Origin: Symbiobacteriaceae bacterium
GTDB taxonomy: Bacteria > Bacillota_E > Symbiobacteriia > Symbiobacteriales > Symbiobacteriaceae
Direction of reading: 5' to 3'
Assembly (NCBI GenBank): GCA_027356675.1
Contig: DAHVXO010000065.1
Coordinates: forward strand, 1 to 6,260
DNA: 6,260 bases
Shown here: piece after piece, positions 1 to 5,495 of the stretch
Position numbering within the stretch: the first letter of the stretch is position 1
How the letters are laid out: every line of letters begins with the position of its first letter
The notes under the pieces: model-generated
Told to the model about the DNA's origin: nothing
Database searches by the model: none
What the model saw: the letters and a program-made list of their open reading frames with translations, nothing else
Position numbers and translations under genes: made by a program

Positions 1-208
1 TCATACCGCCGATGTAGACCCCCAGGAGCAGCGCCATCGCCGGGATGGGCGGCAGGGAGAAGGTCAGGGGGAGCAGGAGCACAATCCCCATGGTGAAGGT
101 CAGGCCCGGAATGGCGCCGATCACAATGCCGACAATACAGCCGAGGATCACGGCCAGGATGGATTCCCAGGTCAAAGCTAGTACCAGGCCGGTCAGCAGA
201 GCCTCCAC
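1..208 (-). CDS. tctA: TctA, large membrane subunit of tripartite tricarboxylate transporter (N-terminal part)
   Basis: Only the first 69 codons are in the window; the gene continues past position 1. The protein should be the large, roughly 500-residue, ion-coupled permease of a tripartite tricarboxylate transporter, sitting in the cytoplasmic membrane. The visible part is strongly hydrophobic. It starts VEALLTGLVLALTWESIL and then carries the glycine-rich segment GCIVGIVIGAIPGLT (about residues 23-37). This is followed by LLLPLTFSLPP (about 44-54) and LLLGVYIGGM at the cut end. The IPGL and LPLTF elements are typical of the start of TctA-family proteins. The GTG start at 208-206 is chosen because AAAGGAGGAGGG lies six bases upstream of it and the reading frame opens directly there. 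It follows tctB after 15 bases, giving the standard order tctC-tctB-tctA. Family assignment is secure; the transported compound is unknown. Confidence 0.9.
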   Translation of the reverse strand, partial: MEALLTGLVLALTWESILAVILGCIVGIVIGAIPGLTFTMGIVLLLPLTFSLPPIPAMALLLGVYIGGM

Positions 209-210
209 GT

Positions 211-222
211 CCCTCCTCCTTT
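211..222 (-). promoter_or_regulatory. Ribosome binding site of tctA
   Basis: Read on the minus strand this is AAAGGAGGAGGG, ending two bases before the GTG at 208. The GGAGG core is six bases from the start codon. It fills almost the whole 15-base gap between tctB and tctA and decides the GTG start, since no ATG is nearby. Confidence 0.8.
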
Positions 223-223
223 C

Positions 224-712
224 CTAAAAGATCTGGATCCAGTTGCCGTGCGGCAGATTCGCCTTCAGCAGGAGCTCGAAAACCACATAGGTCCCGATGG
301 TCAGGCCGACGGAATTGATCAGGATCTTGCGCCAGTTCTTCTCCTTCAGGAACCAGCGGAGTGCCACCGCCACCATGGGCGGGGTCGCCAGCAAAAAGCC
401 GATCTGGTCCATCGCGAAGCCCCAGACCAGCAGCAGACCAAAGCCGGCCGCCACGATCTGGATCTCCCGGCGGGTGACCGGAGCCAGCTTCTCAGCCGGT
501 GTTCGGCTGTGCGGTCCCGCCAGCAGGGTGGCGATGATGAGCCAGGCGCCGAGGATCAGCAGCGCAATGCCCAGCAGGATGGGGAAGGCCTGGGGTCCCG
601 GCGTGCCGGGAACATTCGGCGTGGGGACGGTCAGATAGACGGCGGCGAGCCAGGCTACGGCTAACGCCACCAGAACGGATCCGAGCCAGAGGTCTGCCTT
701 GCGTTTGACCAT
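224..712 (-). CDS. tctB: TctB, small membrane subunit of tripartite tricarboxylate transporter
   Basis: A 162-residue membrane protein, the usual length for TctB, which pairs with the large permease TctA. Hydrophobic stretches suggest four membrane spans: about residues 8-28, 43-65, 85-120 (a re-entrant or broken pair broken near the MDQ at 101-103) and 131-151. Between the first two is the family-typical GTPGPQAFPILLG (36-48). The C-terminus, LPHGNWIQIF (153-162), matches the LPxG...F ending usual in TctB. The N-terminus MVKRKADLW is basic, as expected for a cytoplasmic end. The ATG at 712 lies only four bases after the tctC stop, and I see no convincing Shine-Dalgarno sequence before it. 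Translation is probably coupled to tctC by re-initiation. Sequence conservation in this family is low, so the call rests on size, topology, these end motifs and the position between tctC and tctA. Confidence 0.9.
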   Translation of the reverse strand: MVKRKADLWLGSVLVALAVAWLAAVYLTVPTPNVPGTPGPQAFPILLGIALLILGAWLIIATLLAGPHSRTPAEKLAPVTRREIQIVAAGFGLLLVWGFAMDQIGFLLATPPMVAVALRWFLKEKNWRKILINSVGLTIGTYVVFELLLKANLPHGNWIQIF

Positions 713-716
713 GGCG

Positions 717-1706
717 CTACTTCTTGGAGAGACCGAGGTCGGTCATCAGTTGGCCGATGCGCTTGTCGTCGTCGGCGATGAGCTTGCCGAATTGGCTGGC
801 AGACAGGTAGGCAGCCTTGTAGCCCAGCTTCGTCCCATCCGCGGCGAACTCCTTGCTCTCAGCCACCTTCTTGGCCGCGGTATCCAGGGCCTTGATCACC
901 TCGGGCGGCGTGCCCTTGGGCACGGCGAGACCCCGCCACATATCCATGACCAGGTTGACGCCCTGCTCTTTGAGCGTGGGCGTGTCAGGGAACGAGGAGT
1001 CGCGGCTCTCACTGCTGACGCCCAGCAGCCGCAAGGTCCCTGCTGCGACCTGGGAGTTCAGGCCGGCCGGCAATTGCATCACGGCATCCACCTTGCCGCC
1101 CAACAGGTTCGCGACCTCCTGGCCGCTGCCGAACGGGACGTGAATCACCTGGATGCCAGCCTCCTTGGCCATGGCCGCTGCCACGATATGGGTAAAGCTT
1201 CCCAGGCCGGAGTTGCCGATCTTCACCTTGCCGGGGTTCTGCTTTGCGTAGGCGACGAAGTCCTTCAGGGTCTTCCAGGGGGCATCGGCCTTGACCGCCA
1301 GTGCCACGGTCTCGATGCTGACCCGCGCCACCGGTTCGAAGGCCGTGTAGTCAAAGGACATATTGCCGCTGTAGTGGGCCGTGCTGACCGAGTTCGAATT
1401 CCAGACGATGCTGTAGCCGTCGGCTTTCTGCCCCTTCACGTAGGTGTAGCCCACGGCGCCGCCACCCCCGGTCCGGTTGACCACGGGTACGGCCACCTTC
1501 ATCTCCTTGGCCATGCCGTCTCCGAGTCTGCGGGCGATCAGGTCGGCACTGGTGCCGGCGCCGAACAAGACGGACATCTCCACAGGCTTCTCAGGGTAAG
1601 CCACCTTCTTGCTCGAACTGCATCCGGAGACGACGAGCATGGCCACCATCAGGAATGATGTCACATACCGGATCCACTGCTTCGTCCCTGCGCTTTTCCC
1701 CAACAT
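717..1706 (-). CDS. tctC: TctC, lipoprotein-type tricarboxylate-binding protein (Bug family)
   Basis: Extracytoplasmic solute-binding protein that delivers an organic acid, or another small carboxylated compound, to TctA/TctB. From the ATG at 1706 it has 329 residues, normal for the family. It opens with a lipoprotein signal: basic n-region (to about residue 14), hydrophobic core VTSFLMVAMLVV (15-26) and lipobox VSGC with the lipidated cysteine at 29. A lipid anchor is the usual arrangement in Gram-positive bacteria. The mature part has the Bug-family signatures YPEKPVEMSVLFGAGTSADL (37-56), NRTGGGGAVGYTYV (77-90), ADGYSIVWNS (95-104) and the IGNSGLGSFTH loop (163-173), followed by VPFGSGQE (190-197), GGKVDAV and the FPDTPTLKEQG segment (239-249). 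An in-frame TTG at 1727 would add seven residues. The ATG is preferred because AAGGGGGAG precedes it at proper spacing. The gap to the upstream molybdenum-subunit gene is 33 bases. The ligand cannot be deduced. Confidence 0.93.
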   Translation of the reverse strand: MLGKSAGTKQWIRYVTSFLMVAMLVVSGCSSSKKVAYPEKPVEMSVLFGAGTSADLIARRLGDGMAKEMKVAVPVVNRTGGGGAVGYTYVKGQKADGYSIVWNSNSVSTAHYSGNMSFDYTAFEPVARVSIETVALAVKADAPWKTLKDFVAYAKQNPGKVKIGNSGLGSFTHIVAAAMAKEAGIQVIHVPFGSGQEVANLLGGKVDAVMQLPAGLNSQVAAGTLRLLGVSSESRDSSFPDTPTLKEQGVNLVMDMWRGLAVPKGTPPEVIKALDTAAKKVAESKEFAADGTKLGYKAAYLSASQFGKLIADDDKRIGQLMTDLGLSKK

Positions 1707-1711
1707 CTTTG

Positions 1712-1720
1712 CTCCCCCTT
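1712..1720 (-). promoter_or_regulatory. Ribosome binding site of tctC
   Basis: Minus-strand AAGGGGGAG, five bases before the ATG at 1706. It lies in the 33-base gap after the molybdenum-subunit gene and downstream of the alternative TTG start at 1727, so it argues for the ATG as the true start. Confidence 0.65.
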
Positions 1721-1739
1721 GTCCCAATTACTTATATCG

Positions 1740-2765
1740 CTACTCCTTGGCGTTCGCCTCGGCAGTGAGCCTCCGCTCTGCATCAGATCTTGCTTTCAGC
1801 GCTGCGAGAATGCGCTCTGGCGAAGCCGGAAGGGTGTCGATGCGTACCCCGATCGCGTCATAGATGGCGTTGATGATGGCAGGGGCGGTGGGGAGCGAGG
1901 TCGGTTCCCCCACGCCCTTGGCGCCGTGCGGACCCAGCAGCTCCGGATCCTCAATGATGAGCGAGTGGATCCGCGGGATGTCCAGCGAGGTGGGGAGAAT
2001 GTACTTGGAGAAGCCGCCCGTCTTCGGGATGCCCTCCTCCAGGACGTACTCCTCCATCAGCGCCATCCCCATCCCCATCACCACGCCGCCCTCGACCTGA
2101 CCCTCGACGCCCTGCGGGTTAATGGCCTTGCCCACGTCGTGGGCGGCCCAGACGTCGAGTACGGTCACCTCGCCGCTCTCCGTGTCGACCTCGACCTCGG
2201 CGATCTGCGAACCCCACACATAGGTAGACCACGGGTCGCCCTCGCCGGACTCCGGGTCGAGGGCGGTCCCGACAGAGCGCCAGGCGCCGCTGCCGACCAG
2301 GAACCGGCCCTGCGACTTGCAGTATTTGACCGCTTCGGCCATGCTGAGCGAGAGCTCGGGCCGGGACCGGGACCAGACCTTGCGGTGGCGGGAGTCGATG
2401 TCCTCCGCCGGTACGCCCCAGCGCTCGGCCAGGCAGGCGTACAGCCGGGAGTTGGCCTCACGGCAGGCCGCGATCACGGCGTTGCCGATGACATAAGTTT
2501 GCCGGCTGGCGCCGGCATGGGATGCCTCCGGTACAACTGCGGTGTCGTTATCGGCGATCCGCACGTCGTCGACCTCCACGCCGACCTCTTCCGCTGCGAT
2601 CTGGGCCAGTGCGGTGAGGATGCCCTCACCGATCTCGGTGGCGCCGGTGAGGAGCTTGACGGAGCCGCCGTCGTCAATCTCCACATGGGCCGATGCGGCG
2701 TCAATCGTCCCCGTCCGGCCGATACCGTAGAACATCGAGGCCACGCCGCGCCCCCGCTTCTTCAC
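1740..2765 (-). CDS. Molybdopterin-binding subunit of xanthine dehydrogenase family, C-terminal half (separate polypeptide)
   Basis: A 341-residue protein corresponding to the second molybdenum-cofactor-binding domain of molybdenum hydroxylases (MoCoBD_2 type). It begins VKKRGRGVASMFYGIG, the point where this domain starts in full-length family members. Then come GATEIGEG (41-48), ADNDTAVVPEASHAGASRQT (71-90), WGSQIAEVEVD (184-194), AHDVGKAINP (208-217), GQVEGGVVMGMG (222-233) and the catalytic-loop motif KGVGEPTSLPTAP (283-295). Glu287 corresponds to the essential active-site glutamate (Glu1261 in the bovine enzyme). Everything from the first domain is missing and is supplied by the gene just upstream. 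The GTG start at 2765 overlaps the upstream TGA as GTGA and follows a perfect ribosome site at 2780-2770. The frame stays open further upstream to about 3281, but that stretch is arginine- and proline-rich nonsense antiphase to the upstream gene. It is either a natural split subunit or the product of a frameshift. The usual Gln of the GQG motif is Glu47 here. Confidence 0.88.
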   Translation of the reverse strand: MKKRGRGVASMFYGIGRTGTIDAASAHVEIDDGGSVKLLTGATEIGEGILTALAQIAAEEVGVEVDDVRIADNDTAVVPEASHAGASRQTYVIGNAVIAACREANSRLYACLAERWGVPAEDIDSRHRKVWSRSRPELSLSMAEAVKYCKSQGRFLVGSGAWRSVGTALDPESGEGDPWSTYVWGSQIAEVEVDTESGEVTVLDVWAAHDVGKAINPQGVEGQVEGGVVMGMGMALMEEYVLEEGIPKTGGFSKYILPTSLDIPRIHSLIIEDPELLGPHGAKGVGEPTSLPTAPAIINAIYDAIGVRIDTLPASPERILAALKARSDAERRLTAEANAKE

Positions 2766-4573
2766 TTGCGGATCACCTCCGTTCCGGGCTCGCTGACAGG
2801 GCCGTGCCATAACCTGGGCTCCCAGTGGGAGGCCGTTGCGGCCGTCTCCAGGGTCTGGATCAGGGCGGAGCGCTTCAGCACCTGGCCGGTGTGGGTGGTG
2901 TCGCCCGCCAGCAATGCGTTGCGCTTGCGAAACTCGATCGGGTCCATACCCACCGCCTCGGCGCAGCGGTCGACCTGCACCTCGACGGCGAAGTGCGGCT
3001 GCGGCCCGCCAAAGCCCCGCATGGGGCCGGCCGGTGTGTTGTTGGTGTGGATGGCATAGGAGTCGATCACGACGTTCGGGATCGCATAGGGTCCGGCCGA
3101 GAGGATGGCCGACTTGAAGAGCACGGCGGGCGAGGCGCCGCCGTAAGCCCCGGCGTCGCCGAGGATCCGGATCTGCATGGCGACGATCTTGCCGTCCCGG
3201 GTCAGACCCGTCTTGTAGAACATCCGCATCGGATGCCGCTTGGTGGAGGCGAGGAAGGACTCCTCCCGCCCCCAGACGCACTTGACCGGGCGCCGGGTCT
3301 TCAGTGCCGCGATGGCAAGCTGGGGCTGAAGGGACATGTCCTCCTTGCCGCCGAAGCCACCGCCGATCACCGTCTGGATCATGCGCACCTTGTGGATGGG
3401 CATGGCCAGGATGTCCGCCACGCCGTGGCGGTGATGGGTCAGGTTCTGGCCGGGAGTCAGGAGCGTGACGGTCCCGTCCGGTTCGAGGTAGGCCAGGGCC
3501 GCCTCGGGCTCCATGTAGGCGTGCTCGACGTGCTGGGTCTGGTAGACGTGCTCCACCACCACGTCGGCGGCGGCGAAGCCCGCCTCGATGTCACCCTTGC
3601 GGATCTTGACCCGCCGGATGATGTTGCGGTCGAACCGGTCTTCATGGATCAGCGGGGCATCAGGCGCGAGGGCCTCCTCGACGTCGAAGAGCCCGGGGAG
3701 CGGCTCGTACTTGACCCGGACCAGGGCGGCCGCCTTGCAGGCGATCTCATCCGACTCGGCTACCACTGCGGCCACGGAGTCGCCGAGGTAGCAGACCCGG
3801 TCCTGGCAAAAGACGGGCTGGTCCACCAGGCTGACCCCGTGATGGTTGGCTCCGGGCACATCCTTCCAGGTCAGCACCGCCTCCACGCCCGGGTAAGCCT
3901 CCGCCTCACTGGTGTCGATCGCCAGGATGCGGGCATGGGCGAAGGGCGGGCGGACCACCTTCATGTAGAGCTGCCCGGGGAGCGTCACGTCGGCCGCATA
4001 CTTGGAGGCGCCGGTCAGTTTGCCGCGCCCGTCGATCCGCTGCTGGCGGTGGCCAATGTACGACTCCGGGTACGGCACGTCCAGGACAGCCGGATCCACC
4101 CTGCCCGTGACGATGTCCCGTGCGAGGTTGATCGAGTCAAAGATTTTGGTGTAACCAGTGCAGCGGCAGATGTTGCCGGCGATGGCCTCCTTCAGCTCGT
4201 CGTCCGTCAGGTCGGGATGGCGGTCCAGCGCCGCCACGGTCGACATCACCATGCCAGGGGTGCAGAAGCCGCATTGGGCACCGCCACAGTGGATGAAGGC
4301 CGCCTGGACGGGATGGAGCGCATCGCCGCGGCTCAGCCCCTCAATGGTGATGAGCGTGGCGCCATCGGCTCTGGACACCGGCACGAGGCAGGCCTTGGTC
4401 GCCTTGCCGTCCATGATTACGGTGCACGCCCCGCATTCGCCCTCGCCACAGCCTTCCTTGGTGCCCGTCAGGAGCAGTTCCTCCAGGAGGAAGTCGAGCA
4501 GGCGGAGGCTGGGGTCGACCGTTTTCCGAACCCTGCGGCCGTTGACCGTCAGATCAAGCCGGATCTCACCCAA
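2762..4573 (-). CDS. Fused [2Fe-2S] subunit and N-terminal half of molybdopterin subunit, xanthine dehydrogenase family
   Basis: A 603-residue fusion. Residues 1-75 are a plant-ferredoxin-like [2Fe-2S] domain with cysteines 42, 47, 50 and 62. Residues 76-158 are the helical [2Fe-2S] domain with cysteines 101, 104, 136 and 138 (QCGFCTPG, ICRCTGY). All eight ligands are present. From about 175 comes the molybdopterin subunit: an a/b hammerhead domain (GRGKLTGASKYAADV at 182-196, to about 295), then the first cofactor-binding domain with EPEAALAYLEP, Gln376, IGGGFGGKE (403-411) and MRGFG (518-522). It stops after IRK, before the second cofactor domain, which is the next gene. Together the two pieces have 944 residues, close to the roughly 900 of one-chain FeS-Mo enzymes such as Desulfovibrio aldehyde oxidoreductase. 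By the bovine xanthine oxidase pattern, Glu411 matches Glu802, Arg519 matches Arg912, and Lys487 replaces Arg880. The start is TTG, overlapping the FAD gene by eight bases; an in-frame TGA nine bases upstream excludes a longer start. Confidence 0.92.
   Translation of the reverse strand: MGEIRLDLTVNGRRVRKTVDPSLRLLDFLLEELLLTGTKEGCGEGECGACTVIMDGKATKACLVPVSRADGATLITIEGLSRGDALHPVQAAFIHCGGAQCGFCTPGMVMSTVAALDRHPDLTDDELKEAIAGNICRCTGYTKIFDSINLARDIVTGRVDPAVLDVPYPESYIGHRQQRIDGRGKLTGASKYAADVTLPGQLYMKVVRPPFAHARILAIDTSEAEAYPGVEAVLTWKDVPGANHHGVSLVDQPVFCQDRVCYLGDSVAAVVAESDEIACKAAALVRVKYEPLPGLFDVEEALAPDAPLIHEDRFDRNIIRRVKIRKGDIEAGFAAADVVVEHVYQTQHVEHAYMEPEAALAYLEPDGTVTLLTPGQNLTHHRHGVADILAMPIHKVRMIQTVIGGGFGGKEDMSLQPQLAIAALKTRRPVKCVWGREESFLASTKRHPMRMFYKTGLTRDGKIVAMQIRILGDAGAYGGASPAVLFKSAILSAGPYAIPNVVIDSYAIHTNNTPAGPMRGFGGPQPHFAVEVQVDRCAEAVGMDPIEFRKRNALLAGDTTHTGQVLKRSALIQTLETAATASHWEPRLWHGPVSEPGTEVIRK
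2770..2780 (-). promoter_or_regulatory. Perfect extended Shine-Dalgarno for the split C-terminal molybdopterin subunit
   Basis: The minus strand reads GGAGGTGATCC, an 11-base uninterrupted complement to the conserved 16S rRNA tail; the plus strand here reads as the tail itself. It lies inside the last codons of the upstream gene. The end of GGAGG is ten bases, and the end of the full match four bases, before the GTG at 2765, which itself overlaps the upstream TGA. This favours deliberate initiation of the second half rather than a dead frameshift. Confidence 0.75.
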
Positions 4574-5477
4574 CGTGGCTCACCCCCATTTTGCGACCGA
4601 TTTCGGACATGGCATCCGTGATGGCCCGGAAGGCGAAGGCCTCTACCACTGAGCGGCGGTACTGCTGACGTGAGCGGGAATTGACCAGATCGGTGCAGCG
4701 TGCTGCGGCCCGGCGCACGCTCTCCTCGGTGACCGGGGCACCCTCCAGCAGCTGTTCGGCCGCGGTGGCCCGGATGGGTACTGGACCGACGGAGCCCAGG
4801 GCCAGGCGGACCTGCTCGAAGCGACTGCGGTCCTCGCTGAGCCTGACCGTGGCAGCGACGCTGACGACGGCGATGATCAGCGAGCGACGGCGCCCGATCT
4901 TGTGGAAGCTGGTGCCGTCACGCCCCGGCGCCAGGGCCGGGAAGTCGATGCCCAGCACCACCTCCCCGGCGCCGATCGCCGTCACCCCCGGGGCCAGCAC
5001 GAACTCCCCCAGCGGGACGGCCCGCCGCTCCGGGGAGCCGTTCTCGCCGGTGCGGGCGAGGTGGACCACGGCATCGAGCACCAGCAGGGCAGGGGTACCA
5101 TCCGCCGCGGGGGATGCGTTCATCAGGTTCCCGCCGATGGTCGCCTGGGCCCGGATGGGCGGGCAGGCCACCTGCCGGGCGCAGTGGGCCAGCACACTGG
5201 CGTGGTCCAGGACCAGCGGGTGCGTGAGAAAATCACCGAAGGTGGCGGTGGCGCCAACCCAGAGCCTGTTCCCCCGCATCTCGATCCGACTCAGTTCCGG
5301 CACCCGGGTGATATCGATCAGGACCGGGAAGTACGCCTCCCCCGCACGGCCCTCCCGGGCCTGGGGAATCAGGTCGGTTGCTCCAGCGACGATCTTCCCC
5401 TCCGGGTGGGCCCGCAGGAGCCCGAACAGCTCGGGAAGCGACCGGGGCACCAGGTATTCCTCGCACTGCAGGCTCAC
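4566..5477 (-). CDS. FAD-binding subunit of xanthine dehydrogenase / CO dehydrogenase family
   Basis: Medium subunit of a molybdenum hydroxylase. It carries FAD and passes electrons from the iron-sulfur clusters to the final acceptor (NAD or another carrier). Its 303 residues are a normal length. The FAD domain contains the first loop VAGATDLIPQ (30-39) and the second ATIGGNLMNASPAAD (112-126), both typical for this flavoprotein family. The C-terminal CODH_FAD_C-type domain runs from about 187 to 290, with FHKIGRRRSLIIAVVSVAAT (191-210), LALGSVGPVPIRATAAEQLL (225-244) and SRQQYRRSVVEAF (269-281). There is no [4Fe-4S]-type insertion such as hydroxybenzoyl-CoA reductase has. The start is GTG at 5477, with GGAGGAGG nine bases upstream; no ATG competes. 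The gene follows the dehydrogenase after 18 bases and overlaps the iron-sulfur/molybdopterin gene by eight, so the subunits are probably made together. Being a separate gene, it resembles the CoxM/XdhB layout. Substrate unknown. Confidence 0.93.
   Translation of the reverse strand: MSLQCEEYLVPRSLPELFGLLRAHPEGKIVAGATDLIPQAREGRAGEAYFPVLIDITRVPELSRIEMRGNRLWVGATATFGDFLTHPLVLDHASVLAHCARQVACPPIRAQATIGGNLMNASPAADGTPALLVLDAVVHLARTGENGSPERRAVPLGEFVLAPGVTAIGAGEVVLGIDFPALAPGRDGTSFHKIGRRRSLIIAVVSVAATVRLSEDRSRFEQVRLALGSVGPVPIRATAAEQLLEGAPVTEESVRRAAARCTDLVNSRSRQQYRRSVVEAFAFRAITDAMSEIGRKMGVSHVG
4579..4587 (-). promoter_or_regulatory. Ribosome binding site of the FeS-molybdopterin fusion gene
   Basis: Minus-strand GGGGGTGAG, one mismatch from the GGAGGTGA consensus, five bases before the TTG at 4573. 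It is embedded in the last codons of the FAD gene. Because an in-frame stop sits just upstream of the TTG, this site supports the unusual start codon. Confidence 0.6.
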
Positions 5478-5486
5478 TGACTATAT

Positions 5487-5494
5487 CCTCCTCC
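5487..5494 (-). promoter_or_regulatory. Ribosome binding site of the FAD subunit gene
   Basis: Minus-strand GGAGGAGG in the 18-base gap after the dehydrogenase stop codon, nine bases before the GTG at 5477. It sets the GTG as the start of the FAD subunit. Confidence 0.75.
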
Positions 5495-5495
5495 A

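Noticed and set aside
1707..1739. Terminator or promoter between the molybdenum-subunit gene and tctC
   Set aside because: The 33 bases contain the ribosome site and an AT-rich patch but no inverted repeat followed by a T run, and no room for a convincing -35/-10 pair.
2751..2757. Run of C on the plus strand near the gene break as a homopolymer sequencing error explaining the frame change
   Set aside because: The run lies downstream of the TGA that ends the first half, inside the second gene. A length error there would not remove the stop, so it cannot by itself join the two frames.
2755..2775. Programmed ribosomal frameshift fusing the two halves
   Set aside because: No X-XXY-YYZ slippery heptamer or long A/T run precedes the TGA. 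The strong ribosome site with a GTGA overlap explains expression of the second half more simply, although a low level of shifting cannot be excluded.
2766..3281. Upstream extension of the C-terminal molybdopterin frame, giving a 513-residue protein
   Set aside because: The added stretch is rich in Arg, Pro, Gly and Ala with no family motif, and it runs antiphase to the well-conserved codons of the 603-residue protein. The GTG at 2765, with its perfect ribosome site, is the better start.
2825..4621. Long 598-residue open frame on the plus strand
   Set aside because: It lies opposite the FeS-molybdopterin gene, has composition typical of the antisense of GC-rich coding DNA and shows no recognisable motif. 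Other plus-strand frames (699-1658, 1719-3059, 4681-5568) are shadows for the same reason.
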